A stretch of DNA of 47,804 bases, taken from positions 1 through 47,804 of the forward strand of contig CALXLX010000022.1 in assembly GCA_944389315.1 (NCBI GenBank), given 5' to 3'. The position numbers and the translations under genes are program-made. Of the stretch, positions 1 through 11,100 are shown piece after piece. The DNA comes from an uncultured Opitutales bacterium. Lineage in GTDB: Bacteria > Verrucomicrobiota > Verrucomicrobiia > Opitutales > Intestinicryptomonadaceae. The notes under the pieces were generated by a model, which was given only the letters and a program-made list of their open reading frames with translations, ran no database searches and was not told the DNA's origin. Numbering within the stretch: the stretch's first letter is position 1; each line of letters opens with the position of its first letter.

Positions 1-816
1 CTCCACAGACTTTCCGTTTACCTGAATTTGCGCTTTTGCAAGCTGCCCGCCGCGCCACGACGGAAAATATGTGCTGTCGGAAAGCTTTATCTTGTTAGCG
101 TAAAGCATGAAATAGCACTCGTCGGAAAACGGCGGAAGAGCCACCCACTTGCCGTCCTTGCCCAAAATCTCCGCGCTGCGCTCGTAGGCAGTCTGGCCGT
201 TTTCATCGCGCTTCTCCGTAAATATCATCTTTATATCGGCATTCTGCACGGAAAACTTTTTGGGGGAGGATATCTCCTTCAGAGGCTTCTGGCGGGGGAA
301 CTCGTCCCTGTACGTGCATTCCACCGCGCGCAGCTTCTGCTTGAACTTGTTGCGGGGAAATTCCCCGGCATTTGGATCGAGCTTGTCGTCCATCGTAAGC
401 AAAACGGCGTCGTTGCGGCAATAGTCGGCCATCTTGACTATCGTCAGCAGATGCTCCCCCGCATCGAGATCAACCTTGCCCACAAGCTCCCACATAAAGC
501 CGTCCTGCCCATGTTTTCCGGCCACGACAGGTAGAGTCTTGCCGTCAACAGCTATCTTGCATGTCCTTGTGCCGGGTCTGTCCTTCGGGAAGTCCATAAC
601 CGATGTCCAGACATTGTAGGAGCCGGCCTTCTTCACGGCAAAAACCGCCGTCGGAGACGATTTGCTCGTTCCGGAGGAAAGCACCTTCCGCTTGCTCTGG
701 ACCGTTGTGGACCAATCGCACGGGAACTGGAAGTCCTCCGACTCTATCAATAAGGTCTGTGAAAACGAGCTGGCCGCTAACGCCGCACAGACCAGTGTCA
801 ATAGTAGTTTTTTCAT
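1..816 (-). CDS. Large exported protein, N-terminal part of a four-member tandem family (cut by window edge)
   Basis: Reading on the minus strand from the ATG at 816-814, an open frame of 272 codons runs off the left edge, so only the N-terminus is present. It opens with a Sec signal peptide (MKKLLLTLVCAALAASSFS, hydrophobic core, small residues at the cleavage site). The mature start ESEDFQFPCDW matches EAEHFQFIGDW, EAEDFQFKSDW and NSIDFADPADW in the three complete genes that precede it in transcription order. A further shared landmark, DDKLDPNA, closes the N-terminal beta-rich carbohydrate-binding-like domain at about residue 150. It follows the 904-4371 gene with an 87-bp gap and is probably co-transcribed. 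There is no obvious Shine-Dalgarno; the start sits in an A/T-rich ATATATGAAA context. Function unassigned; an exported glycan-binding or glycan-cleaving role is inferred only. Confidence 0.85.
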   Translation of the reverse strand, partial: MKKLLLTLVCAALAASSFSQTLLIESEDFQFPCDWSTTVQSKRKVLSSGTSKSSPTAVFAVKKAGSYNVWTSVMDFPKDRPGTRTCKIAVDGKTLPVVAGKHGQDGFMWELVGKVDLDAGEHLLTIVKMADYCRNDAVLLTMDDKLDPNAGEFPRNKFKQKLRAVECTYRDEFPRQKPLKEISSPKKFSVQNADIKMIFTEKRDENGQTAYERSAEILGKDGKWVALPPFSDECYFMLYANKIKLSDSTYFPSWRGGQLAKAQIQVNGKSVE

Positions 817-862
817 ATATAGATACAATTTAGTTCAATTACAAAATTTTACGGCAACACGA

Positions 863-893
863 GCTCCCGAAAGACTGCGCGCCTTCCGGGAGC
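863..893 (-). other. Intercistronic hairpin between two paralogues
   Basis: An 11-bp inverted repeat (GCTCCCGAAAG and CTTCCGGGAGC, one mismatch) with a 9-nt GC-rich loop lies in the 87-bp gap downstream of the 904-4371 gene. No T-tract follows immediately on the minus strand, so a true intrinsic terminator is unlikely. It could stabilise the upstream mRNA or act as a partial terminator. Confidence 0.4.
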
Positions 894-903
894 GGGGAAA
901 TAA

Positions 904-3900
904 TCATTCAAAAGACAGCGTCTCATCTGCCGTCTTTTGGACAACCTTGTCTCCTTCGATAATCTTCACGCTGAAGGTTATGGGCTTATCCTGCGCTATC
1001 GGATATACGCTGAACTCGTACGGGAAGGCGTCCACCGTCATAGTCTGCTTTGAGGGCGACGTAATCTCGAGCTCCACACGCGAATTCTCCTTTTTCTGGC
1101 CGTCGGTCAAGACCACATAGAGAGAATCCTTCCCGAAGGGCGAGCGTATGCGAAATGCGTGCAAATCCCCCCAGCCGTCTGCCAAATCGAGCTTCTTGAC
1201 GTGCGCCGGACTCGTTATGGGTTTCACCGTCTTATTTACCTCGTACTCAGAAGCCGGCACCCTCGCGGCAACTATGCTCTGAGCGGGAATAGACACTTTG
1301 TTTGCCTCCCCGAAAGTCAGCTTCTGCGGCAGAAGTTTTCCCTCCGCATCGTAGAGATCTATGGGCTTATCCGTCATTGCGCCCTTCATGGCAAAATCGG
1401 TAGAGTCGAATGTCACAGTGAAGGTTTCGTCCTTAGAGCCGTCGTTTAAAATCACGCACCATACGGCGTCCTTCGCGCGGGCGGTAAAGGTGCTGGCTTT
1501 TACGCTGTCCGCGCGCACGGCGTTGCGGCTGAGCAGCGGGCGGGCGTCCTCACCGAAAACCTTGCCGGGCAAGCCGAATATCCTGTCCGTAAACCACACA
1601 TAGCCCTGCTGGCGCACATACGGGAATTTTATCTTGTCCTTCGAGGCTATCTCAAGCTGCGTCATAAGGTAGTCGAAACTCTGCGCGAAATGGCATGGCG
1701 CGTGGTGGTAGTAGAAGCTGGTGATATCAGGCCCCTCATACGGATACTCCGCAGAGTGCATGATGTCGGTGTAATCCCTGACATAATAGCCCAGGAAGTT
1801 GCCGTAGCGGCCTATTATGGCATGGCGCGAGAATTTTCTTAATATGTCCCTGCCCGTGTACTGATACACCTTGAGCATCTCCGCAGACCAGCTCGGCATG
1901 AGTATGTTGCTGTCTCCCGAACCGTTGAGATATGTCGTATGCTGCTCTATTCCAAGGCCGACCCTGGCAACCTTCATCGCCGGAACCGTCTTTTGCGGCA
2001 CCACATACATGCCGTTAAACTGGTAGTTCTTATACTTCGGAGTCTGTTTCAGCAACTCTATGCGGGCGTCATTTACGGGCTTGCCGAGTCTGAACTCCTC
2101 CTCCGGCCCGCGCCACCACGCGCCGCCCACGCCGCGCACGAGATTGTCCTTATTTATAACATAGTCTCCCTCGGGCGTAACAGGATAATTCCAAAGAGAC
2201 GCCAAAGAATAGAACGCGCCTATCTCCGCCGCGTCGAGGTATTTTTTATCCCCCGTAAGGGCGTAGAGCTCGGGCAGATACCACCAATAATGGTAGGTTC
2301 CCGCATTTATGAAGGAGACCAGGTTTACCTCCTTGTAGAGAGGCTTGTAGAATACGTTTTTAAGCCACTTGTCGCAATCGGCCTTAACCTTCTCAAGAAG
2401 CTCGGGATTGGGATCCGCCAGGTAAAGGCCGAGGCTGTAATACCACTGGTCTCCCTGCTGCGTGTTTAAATTGCCCTTGCTGTTGTAATAAAAGTCCTTG
2501 AAGAACGGGTTTGCGTTGCCCGTCAGGCGGTTTACGCCCGCGTAATAGTCGGCCCCCCATATTGCCCCGCCAACTTCAAGCTCCGTCATACTCTTCCTAA
2601 ACCAGCTGCCGCCTATCTTGCGCCCAGGCGCAAAGTGCGACGAATGGCGCGAAAGCGTATACTCTATTGTCGGCAGCGAGAAATTTTTGTAGAACTCCTC
2701 AGAATCCGTAAGCAAGGCTATGGAAAGCTCCGTCAGGGGCGTGGAGTGGGTGACTGTATCGGCTGCCTCTATGTTCCAACGGCCTTTGTGCAAGTCGCTC
2801 CAGCCGCTGGCCTCCTTGTTTTTAAGATAGTCGGCAATATTGCATATTGCGTCCGAGAAGGACACGTCGTATGCCTCGCGCAGCTTGGTGCAGTCGAATA
2901 TATTTGTGTCCACATATTCTATCCCGTCGAGCCAGTTTCCCGCAAAGTTGAGCACGTAAAAGGACGTTTTTATTTCGTCGCCCTCCTTTTTGAAAGAATC
3001 CCTTCCGCCAAGTATGGGCTGGAATATAGCCGTCTGCACCCTGCCCTCCGGGCTCGCCAGAGTAAATCCGTACAATGAGCTCTTGTCGACAGACCACTCC
3101 CCAAAGGGCAACCTATCCGGATCAGCCACAACCGCGCTTACAACGCTCTTACCGCCCTCGTTTACCTCCATCATGGAGAGAGGGTGGCTGGTTATTCTGT
3201 TGGCAACCAATTTGGGCTGAACCATAGTGCGCTGAAGCTGGTATATTGTGGGCAGCTCCACGGCTTTGAGATCCTTCTTGTCCACCGAATTGCCGTTTAT
3301 AAAGCAGAAGGAATACCAGCCGTCCCTGTCGGCCTCCGTCTTTATCTCGTATTTGAGCGCGCCCCCTTTTTCGGACATGGTCACTTTCGCGGTTATGCCG
3401 TCGCCGTAGTCGAGAACAAGGGCCTTCGCCCCGTCCGGCTTTATCGAAACTATCTTAAGAAGCCTCGCCTCCCCTATGCAATACGGATTTACCGGAGGCA
3501 TGGGTATGACCTGTTTTCTGCCGTCGGAAAGCTTCGCGGTTATGGTGCTCGTGTCGCGCGAGGCGCTCCACGAGGCAAAAAATCCGTCCGTATAGCGCGG
3601 GTCGCTCTGCGAATACAAAAGATATAGCGCCTCCTCCTTAAACGGCTCGAGAGTAATCCATTTGCCGTCGACAAGAGTCTGCGCGTTCCTCTCGAAAACC
3701 TTGGAACCGTCCTCCGCAATCTTTTCTACGAAGGCGACCCTGTTCTTGTCGTTGGACAGAATATAACTTTTCCCCTTTCTTCCCTCGACGTTCTTCGGAC
3801 GCTCCATGTCCGAATTATACACATAATCGAGCTTCTCCGGGGCGCGGCGTATCTTCGCCCTGTCGAACTGGGTTTTGAGCTTCGCGTTTGGATCGTAGCT

Positions 3901-4371
3901 TGCGTCCTGGGTAAACAGCACCGCGTCCGCCCTCATATGGCTCGTGAGGGGAACTATCGCTATGACGTTTTCTCCCTCGTTAAGCTCCACTTCGCCCATC
4001 TTTTGCCAATAGAAGCCTTCCTTCCTGTGCGTTCCGGCCACGCCCTCCAGCTGGTTGCCGTTTACGGCAAGCTTCATTCTGCGGGAGGCAGGCGATATCT
4101 GCTCGTAATCCCTCGCGGAAAACCATGCGTGGTACTTTCCGGCCTTCGCCCTTACAACAGTAGTCGGCGCGCTCTTTGTGGGAACAGTGACGATGAGCAT
4201 TCTCTGGCCGAAATCGCCGTCTACGGACCAGTCGCCTATAAATTGGAAATGCTCCGCCTCAACCAAAAAAGTCTCGGGAGCCGCCTGAGATTGCTGCTTC
4301 TTTTCCTGCGCGTGGCAAACCGCGGCAAATACGGACAACAACCCTACAATGCATAGCAGATATTTTTTCAT
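904..4371 (-). CDS. Large exported protein of unassigned family (paralogue 2; putative glycan-active enzyme)
   Basis: 1155 residues with a Sec signal peptide (MKKYLLCIVGLLSVFAAVCHA). Residues about 30-165 form a beta-rich domain of the carbohydrate-binding type found in PVC and Bacteroidetes enzymes (G-x-Y-x-x-W, a W-x-x-M/V-G turn, ADAVLFT, then DPNA). The middle carries TSHPLSMMEVNEGG and LPFGEWS, then helices with aromatic repeats (HYWWYLPELYALTG) typical of alpha/alpha-toroid enzymes. The best conserved block, about residues 800-940, contains GLGIEQH, PSWSAEML, FSRHAIIGRY, YYHHAPCHFAQS and YVWFTDRIFG. A C-terminal beta region has FRIRSPFGKDS and FPYEFSVYP. Similar all along its length to the genes at 4579-8022 and 8136-11618. 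I recognise no catalogued family; a polysaccharide lyase or glycoside hydrolase of (alpha/alpha)n fold is the leading guess. Confidence 0.9.
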   Translation of the reverse strand: MKKYLLCIVGLLSVFAAVCHAQEKKQQSQAAPETFLVEAEHFQFIGDWSVDGDFGQRMLIVTVPTKSAPTTVVRAKAGKYHAWFSARDYEQISPASRRMKLAVNGNQLEGVAGTHRKEGFYWQKMGEVELNEGENVIAIVPLTSHMRADAVLFTQDASYDPNAKLKTQFDRAKIRRAPEKLDYVYNSDMERPKNVEGRKGKSYILSNDKNRVAFVEKIAEDGSKVFERNAQTLVDGKWITLEPFKEEALYLLYSQSDPRYTDGFFASWSASRDTSTITAKLSDGRKQVIPMPPVNPYCIGEARLLKIVSIKPDGAKALVLDYGDGITAKVTMSEKGGALKYEIKTEADRDGWYSFCFINGNSVDKKDLKAVELPTIYQLQRTMVQPKLVANRITSHPLSMMEVNEGGKSVVSAVVADPDRLPFGEWSVDKSSLYGFTLASPEGRVQTAIFQPILGGRDSFKKEGDEIKTSFYVLNFAGNWLDGIEYVDTNIFDCTKLREAYDVSFSDAICNIADYLKNKEASGWSDLHKGRWNIEAADTVTHSTPLTELSIALLTDSEEFYKNFSLPTIEYTLSRHSSHFAPGRKIGGSWFRKSMTELEVGGAIWGADYYAGVNRLTGNANPFFKDFYYNSKGNLNTQQGDQWYYSLGLYLADPNPELLEKVKADCDKWLKNVFYKPLYKEVNLVSFINAGTYHYWWYLPELYALTGDKKYLDAAEIGAFYSLASLWNYPVTPEGDYVINKDNLVRGVGGAWWRGPEEEFRLGKPVNDARIELLKQTPKYKNYQFNGMYVVPQKTVPAMKVARVGLGIEQHTTYLNGSGDSNILMPSWSAEMLKVYQYTGRDILRKFSRHAIIGRYGNFLGYYVRDYTDIMHSAEYPYEGPDITSFYYHHAPCHFAQSFDYLMTQLEIASKDKIKFPYVRQQGYVWFTDRIFGLPGKVFGEDARPLLSRNAVRADSVKASTFTARAKDAVWCVILNDGSKDETFTVTFDSTDFAMKGAMTDKPIDLYDAEGKLLPQKLTFGEANKVSIPAQSIVAARVPASEYEVNKTVKPITSPAHVKKLDLADGWGDLHAFRIRSPFGKDSLYVVLTDGQKKENSRVELEITSPSKQTMTVDAFPYEFSVYPIAQDKPITFSVKIIEGDKVVQKTADETLSFE

Positions 4372-4578
4372 GGTTTCTTATTTTTATTAAATATTTCCGT
4401 TTATCCCTCTGTCTTTGGCGAACCTCCGGCATGCCAGCACCAGGGCGTTTGCGCCGAAAATTCCAGAAGAACCAGTATCTTATATAAATTGTCTCGCTTG
4501 AAATTTTATGAATTAAAAATTTGGAAAGCCCCCGGCGGATAGCGCACACAGTAGCGGCGCCTCCGCCCAAGGCGCATT

Positions 4579-7500
4579 CTACTTGCCCAACTTGTCGAAC
4601 TTAAGCTCTATGGGCTCCTTGCCCTTCTCCTCCAAGAGGAAGGATACTTCGCAGTCGTCGTCCATGCCTATCGGATATACGCTGAACTCAAACGGGTAGA
4701 AATCCCGCGTGAATTTGCGCGTGCCCTTGGAGGTATTCAATGTCATGGTGACCTTTGCATTCTCCTTGAAGAGCGCCCCGGTGAATACCGCATATACGGA
4801 ATCCTTCCCGAAGGGCGAGCGTATGCGGAAAACATGCGCGTCCTTCCAGTCTCCGCCTACATTCATCTTTGAAAGATGCCCCGGCCCCTCTATCGGGCGT
4901 ACCTTTATCTCCGGATTAAAGTCCTCCGCGGGAATCCTGAATGCGACAATGCCCATCGCCGGGATATCCACCTTCTTGTCGGAGAAGAATCCGAAAGTCT
5001 TGCCCGTATCCTTGCCGCTGCCGTCGAAGAGGGAAACTGGCTCGTCAACCTTAGCTCCGCGCATTCCGCGGGCGGAGGAGTCGAACTTAAAGCTGAATGA
5101 GCCGTCAGAGGCGGAATCGTTGAGGGCTATGACCCATATTGCGTTCTTGCCGCGCGCTAACAGCGTGCTGACTTTCACGGAATCGGGCCTGACGGCGTTC
5201 TTGTCGAGTATCGGGCGGCAGAGCGTATCGTCGAACACCCTTCCCGGAGCTCCGAAAATTCTGTCCGTAAACCATACATAGCCCTGCTGGCGCACATAGG
5301 GGAATTTTATCTTGTTGCCCGAGGCAACTTCTATCTGAGCCATGAGATAGTCGAAAGTCTGCCCGAAGTGCACCGTGGAATGGTGGTAGTACAGACTTGT
5401 CGAATCTGGCCCTTTATATGGATAATCCGCATCGTGCTGCACGTCTGTAAAATCCTTTATGTAATATCCTGGGAAATTCGCGTAGCGGCCTATTATGGCG
5501 TGGCGGGAGAACTTCATCAGAATGTCGCGCCCGGAATACTGGTAGGTCTTGAGCATCTCGGTCGCCCACGACGGATTTAATATGTTGTGGTAGTTGCCCG
5601 TCCACTTGTAAGTCCAGTGCTGCTCTATGCCAAGCCCTATCCTTGATACCAGCTTTGCGGGAACTTTCTTCTCCGGCATTACAAAGAGCTGGTCCTTCTC
5701 AAAAAGCTTCATTCCGGCCTTTCCGAGCATATCCAAAGCGGCAACGTTCCCCTCGCCGCCAAGCCTGAATTTCTCTCCGCCGGCCCAGAACGGATGCTGT
5801 ATGCCCTGCTTTATGTTGCCCTTGTTTATGACAACGTCCCCCTCGGGCGGCGTCGGCCACGCCCAGAGGCAAATCATGGAGCGGAACGCCCCCTTCTCGG
5901 CGGCTTCCAGATACTTTTTATCTTTAGTTATCTCGTACAAGTCCGGCAGATACCACCAGTAGGGATAAAACCCGTCGTTTACAAACGGAACGGGATCCGG
6001 CTCGCCATGCGGCTTGGTGTCAAACGCGTAGGAGAGCCAATGGTCGCACTCGCGCTTTACCCGCTCCAAAAGCTCCGGATTTGGGTCTGCCAAATATATG
6101 CCAAGCAGGCTCGTCCACGCAGGATTGTTCATCGTCTTGACGTTGCCCTTGTTGTGGTAGTACAGATCCCTAAGCCAGGTATTGCCGCCGCCGAGCAGGA
6201 AGAACTCCCCGGCGTAAACGTCGCTCGTGCTGCCCCCAGAAGGAACGGAAAGCGTGCACATGCTGTCGTGCGTCCACGAGCCCTTGACGGGCTTCTTATA
6301 GGCGAAATGCGCCGTCCTACGCGACAGGGTAAACTCCATGGAAGGAAGCGCTATATTTTTGTAAAAATCCTCGTCGTCTGTCAGAATTGCTATGGACAGC
6401 TCCGAAAGCGGAGACGACTGCGTGCCCATATACTGCGCCTCTATGTTCCAGCGCCCCTTGTCTATGGAGCTCCACCCGCTGTGCTTGCCGTCCTTGAGGT
6501 AGTTGGCGATGTTGTCGGCGGCGTCGGAAAAGGAGCATGTGAAAGCCTCCCTGATATTGTCGGCGGCAAAAATTTTCTTGTCGGCAAGCTCGAAAGCGTC
6601 GCGCCAGTCGCCGTTTAGGGTGATTATATACCACGAGCCTACGACCTTGTCCCCCTCCTTGAATTGGGCGTGCTTGTTGCCAAGAACCCCGTGGAATATG
6701 GCCGTCTGGACCTGCCCGTCGGGCGACGATATGGAAAAACCGTAGCGCGAGCTGTCCTTGCGGGACCACTCAAACGGAAGCATCTTCGGATCAGCCACAA
6801 GAGCGCTCGTAATATTCAGCCCGCCCTCGTCCGTCTCGACCATGGCAAGCGGGTGGCTCGTCATTCTATCCTCCAGCATGCGGGGCTCCAGCATAATGGA
6901 CGAGCCCTGGTAGAAGGTCGGCAAAAACAGGCTCTTGAAACCGTCCTTGCGGGATTTCTTGTTGAAGCCGAGCATCGCAAAAGAGTAAGAGCCGTCTTTG
7001 TCGGCCGTAAAGGAAACGTCGAACTTTATAAGCCCCTCGGGCAAAATCTTTGCGGTGGCCTTAACCCCGCCGCTGTAAGTCAGCTCCAAAGTATCTTTGT
7101 CTATGCTTTTTACGTCCTTCAACAACAGAAGCTCTCCCTCCCCGACGCAATATGGATTCGTCGGAGGAGTGTCGACGAGAAGTTTTTTGCCGTTGACGTC
7201 CAAGCGCATTCCGCGCTCTCCCGCTCCAAACCAGCGGGCGTAATAGTCCTGCCCGTCGTGTTTTACCTCTGAGGAATATATCAGATAGAGCCCTTCGTCC
7301 TTGTATTCCGGAAGCATCACAAGCTTGCCGTCTTTGAATACGCCGGCGCTTCTGACATAAAACTTGTTTCCCTTTTCGTCTTTGCGCTCCGTGTATACCA
7401 GCGCGATTTTCCCATTCTTTACCCCTATGCTCCTACCCCCGGCAGAGGCGTCATATTCCGGAACCGCAGGCAAAGTGTCCTCGTAAACGGGCGTCTTGTA

Positions 7501-8022
7501 AACGGGGCTTTTCTTAAACTGTATGCGCTTGCGCAACGTATCCGCCGACTTGTTAGGGTCGAAGCCCTGTTCGTTCGAAAAAAGAATTGCGTCGCACCTT
7601 GCGTGGTCCGTCTTAAGGGATATGGTGAGCATATTCTCGCCTTTGTCGAGCTTTGCCCTACCCATCTTTTCCCATCTAAAACCGTCGAACCCGTGCTTGC
7701 CCGCCACGCCCGGAAGGGGTTCTCCGTTCACTGACATCGTAAGAAGGCGCGATGCTGGCCTAAATTCCGGATAGTCGTACGCGGACATCCACACGTCGTA
7801 CTCCCCGCCGTCGTTGACGCTGAATACCGTGGCCGGATTGGCCTTGCTGGTCGTAGTCATCAGCACGTTCTGCCCGCTGGTGCTCTCCCTGTACCAATCG
7901 GACTTAAACTGAAAGTCCTCAGCCTCCAATATCAGAGTCTCAGCGCTGGAAAACGCCCCCATTGAAACAGCAGCAAAAAACAGCGCCGCATTTTTTACAA
8001 TTTTAGCTTTCATATATGACAT
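4579..8022 (-). CDS. Large exported protein of unassigned family (paralogue 3; putative glycan-active enzyme)
   Basis: 1147 residues. Two in-frame starts are possible: ATG at 8022, or ATG at 8013 (MKAKIVKNAALFFAAVS...), which gives a more typical signal peptide and shares the ATATATGAAA context with the first paralogue. Domain order is as in its neighbours: N-terminal CBM-like domain, central region with LPFEWSRKDSSRYGF, toroid-like segment with YPYWWYLPDLYEIT, conserved core (GLGIEQHWTY, FSRHAIIGRY, YYHHSTVHFGQ, YVWFTDRIFG) and C-terminal beta domain (FRIRSPFGKDS). It differs from the others at the second His block (STVHFG instead of APCHFA), so that Cys is not universal while the histidines are. 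It sits 113 bp downstream of the 8136-11618 gene and 207 bp upstream of the 904-4371 gene. The 207-bp gap holds a GCGCC/GGCGC hairpin near 4557-4575 without a T-tract. Function inferred only. Confidence 0.9.
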   Translation of the reverse strand: MSYMKAKIVKNAALFFAAVSMGAFSSAETLILEAEDFQFKSDWYRESTSGQNVLMTTTSKANPATVFSVNDGGEYDVWMSAYDYPEFRPASRLLTMSVNGEPLPGVAGKHGFDGFRWEKMGRAKLDKGENMLTISLKTDHARCDAILFSNEQGFDPNKSADTLRKRIQFKKSPVYKTPVYEDTLPAVPEYDASAGGRSIGVKNGKIALVYTERKDEKGNKFYVRSAGVFKDGKLVMLPEYKDEGLYLIYSSEVKHDGQDYYARWFGAGERGMRLDVNGKKLLVDTPPTNPYCVGEGELLLLKDVKSIDKDTLELTYSGGVKATAKILPEGLIKFDVSFTADKDGSYSFAMLGFNKKSRKDGFKSLFLPTFYQGSSIMLEPRMLEDRMTSHPLAMVETDEGGLNITSALVADPKMLPFEWSRKDSSRYGFSISSPDGQVQTAIFHGVLGNKHAQFKEGDKVVGSWYIITLNGDWRDAFELADKKIFAADNIREAFTCSFSDAADNIANYLKDGKHSGWSSIDKGRWNIEAQYMGTQSSPLSELSIAILTDDEDFYKNIALPSMEFTLSRRTAHFAYKKPVKGSWTHDSMCTLSVPSGGSTSDVYAGEFFLLGGGNTWLRDLYYHNKGNVKTMNNPAWTSLLGIYLADPNPELLERVKRECDHWLSYAFDTKPHGEPDPVPFVNDGFYPYWWYLPDLYEITKDKKYLEAAEKGAFRSMICLWAWPTPPEGDVVINKGNIKQGIQHPFWAGGEKFRLGGEGNVAALDMLGKAGMKLFEKDQLFVMPEKKVPAKLVSRIGLGIEQHWTYKWTGNYHNILNPSWATEMLKTYQYSGRDILMKFSRHAIIGRYANFPGYYIKDFTDVQHDADYPYKGPDSTSLYYHHSTVHFGQTFDYLMAQIEVASGNKIKFPYVRQQGYVWFTDRIFGAPGRVFDDTLCRPILDKNAVRPDSVKVSTLLARGKNAIWVIALNDSASDGSFSFKFDSSARGMRGAKVDEPVSLFDGSGKDTGKTFGFFSDKKVDIPAMGIVAFRIPAEDFNPEIKVRPIEGPGHLSKMNVGGDWKDAHVFRIRSPFGKDSVYAVFTGALFKENAKVTMTLNTSKGTRKFTRDFYPFEFSVYPIGMDDDCEVSFLLEEKGKEPIELKFDKLGK

Positions 8023-8135
8023 GTTAAAAAAAGGAATTTTTAATCTATAATGCCCGCAGGTATACGAGTAAAGCTTTTTATAAAGGATTTATCCATATAT
8101 GGAAATATATGCCGTTTTTTGTAAAAACTTGCGCG

Positions 8136-11100
8136 CTATTTCCGCCCGGCCGCCTTGAAGCGGAAAACGTCCGATCTAAAAATCTCCTTCCGGTCCTTGC
8201 TTATGACAAACCTGAAAGATATGTCTTCATAAGGCCCGAAGGGATACGCGCTAAATTCAAACGGATACTGCGTCGCCGAGACAACTTCACCCTTGGGCGA
8301 TATTATTTGAAGCTCCGCGAGAAAATCCTTCTTGTCGAAACCGTCCTCGAAAAATGCGTATAATGAATCTTTGCCAAAGGGAGAGCGGATTCTAAAAGCC
8401 CTGAAAGTCCCCCACCCTTCGGGTGCGGAATCGGATTTTACAAAGGCGTCGGCCGCAGGCAGTGGGGGTAACTTTTCGGCTACCGAGTAAACCGGGTCTT
8501 GGGGTGCGGCTATTCTGACGGCAGCCACGCGGCCAGCTTGTATGGGAACCCGCATGCTTTCTGCGTCCAAACGGGTCTTGGAGACAATTTTGCCCGTATA
8601 ATCATATATAAACACGGGTGCCGCCCCTGAGATTCCCGCCATGGCTTTCGACGACAAGTCAAATTTTAAGTCTGCAAAACGCCCCTTTGACGAATCGTTT
8701 AGAAGAATCGCCCAAAGGGAATTTCCCGAGCGGGCAAGCACGACGCTAATTTTCGGGTCTCCTGCCCTGACTGCGGACTTATCCAAAAGCGGCCTCGCGC
8801 CGGAATCACCGAAAACGCGCCCACCCGCAGGCAGGCCGTATATTCTGTCCGTAAACCAAAAATATCCCTGCGAGCGAACATAGGGAAAACTTATCCGCCC
8901 TTCGCTCGCGCAGCTTATCTGTTCTATCAAATAATCCACACTCTGGGCGAAGTGGCAGGGGGCGTGGTGGTAGTAGAAAGTTGTTATGTCGGGGCCGACG
9001 TAGGGATAATCCTCGTCGTGCATGCAGTCTGTGTAGTCGAGCACATAGTATCCCAGAAAATTGGAATAGCGCCCTATTATGGCATGGCGGGAGAACTTTT
9101 CTATAATGGGAGCGTCCTTTGAAAGGCGCGCCGCGCGCAGCATCTCCGCCGACCAGCTCGGCATGCAGATATTGCGGAAATTTGTATCCTTTGAAAGATA
9201 GGTACAGGGCTGCTCTATGCCAAGCCCCACACGAGAGACTTTCTCCGCCGGAACCGTCTTGGGCTCCATCAAATATAAGTTCCTATGCGGCAGGCGATCC
9301 TTCAGCTCGCCGCTTGATATAAGCTTTTCCACCTCGGCTTTATTTTCCAAGAAGCCGAGCCTGTACCTCTCGGTTCCCCTCCACCAATAGTTGTATATGC
9401 CCTCTACCGCGCCGTCCTTGTATATCTGAAAATCTCCTGAAGGAGGCGTCGGAAAATTCCAAAGCGCGCTGGCTGAAAAATACGCCCCTTCAAGCGCCGC
9501 ATCGAGATATTCCCTCTTGCCGGTTATCTCGTAGATATCGGGCAAGGCCCACCAGTAGGGATACATAGCGTAGTTTACAAAGGCGCTCATGTTGGGCTCC
9601 GCCAAATCGCGCCTGGAGGAGATGTCCTTGAGCCAATCGTCGCAGAGCCTAACGGCCTTGTCGCGCAGGGCGTCGTACGGAGTTGCAAGATATATGCCGA
9701 AATATACGCTCCATTCGGGGATGGTGTCCTTCATCCATTTCGGATAGCCGAAGGGATATGCCTGCATATGGCCGTTCTCGTCGGTAAAATAGGACTTTAA
9801 AAACTCGTTCTTAAAACCTGTAAGCGCGTATAAGGAGGCGTAGTAGTCGCCCGATATGTCCATGGTTCTGCCGTACAAAGACCCCTTTGCGTCGGGGCTG
9901 AAATTGCGGAATTTCCTGGACAGGGTAAACTCTATGGTAGGCAGGGAGAAATTCCAATAGGCGTCTTCGTCGCCGGTAAGAAGGGCCAGCTCAATCTCCG
10001 CCAAAGGGGCGGCCTGTGTGCCGGTATTGCGCGCCTCTATCTGCGTCCTGGCCTTGTAAACGTCCGACCAGCCGGAAGCCTCGTCGTTCTTCAAATAAGC
10101 GGCTATGTTGCATACGGCGTCCGAAAACGACACGCCGTAGGCTTCGCGCAGGGTGTCCGGAGCGGTAAAAATCTTAGTGTTTAGAATGTCGAAGGCCTTG
10201 CGCCAGTCTCCCGCAACGCAGATACCGTACCAGGACGCCTCCAACTTCTCGCCCGCCTTTTTAAAAGATCCACTTCCACCCAAAAGAGGGTTGAACAGCA
10301 CCGTCTGGAGAGAGTTCTTATGGTTTGCCAGGGACAGCCCGTACCTGCCGCCCTCGCCTTTCGACCACTCCCCGAAGGGCAGCTTCTCGGGATCGGCCGC
10401 AAGCGCGCGCGTGACTTGCGCCCCGCTTTCGGCCGACTGCAGCATCACCGCCGGCTGGCTGGAAAAGTTCTCCGAGACAAGCTTCGGGACGTCCATTATC
10501 CTTCTGTTCTGATACAGGGGCGGCAGCAGCGATCTTTCAAAGAAGCCCTTGTCTGAAGTGAAAAAGCCTTCGTAGCAAAACGAGTAAAACGCGTCCTTCT
10601 CAACTGTTTTTGAAATTTCGAACTTAAATGCTCCCGCTGCGTCCATTAGGCTGATTTTAGCGCGGGCGCCTCCCGAATACAAGATGTGCACGCCTTTGCC
10701 GGAGGGCATGGGAACTATCTTCTCAGCGCGCAAGACCTCGGCGTTTCCTGCGGAAAATGGGTTGATGTTCATGATGTCGAGCTTCTCCTCCCGCCCGCCG
10801 ACGCGCGCGGTGGGGATATGTTTCGGATTCCTCCACGACGGGAAATAGTGCCGCTCGGATATCTGCGGATCCTTGTCGGAGGAAAACAACACCAGCAGTT
10901 CGTCGGAAAAATCGGGGAGGCGCACCCATTTTTTACCGTCGAATACCTCGGCTTGCATGGAGTAGAATCCATTTTCTTGGCCGGACGAAACTTTTGAAAA
11001 CACAAGCCTTAAGACGCCGTTTTGGACCTCTATTTTCCCGCTTTCAGAAGCCTTCCCCATGGGTTGAAGGTTGTCCAAATCGCTCTTGTAGGAGACCTCG

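Noticed and set aside
5794..6618. Long plus-strand frame opposite the 4579-8022 gene, and similar ones across the array and pilB genes
   Set aside because: Products are Arg/His/Tyr-rich with no motif; they mirror a strongly supported gene on the other strand and reflect its codon bias.
8092..8103. TCCATATATGGA palindrome upstream of the 4579-8022 gene as an operator
   Set aside because: Short, A/T-rich and unlike any other palindrome in the window; chance is likely.
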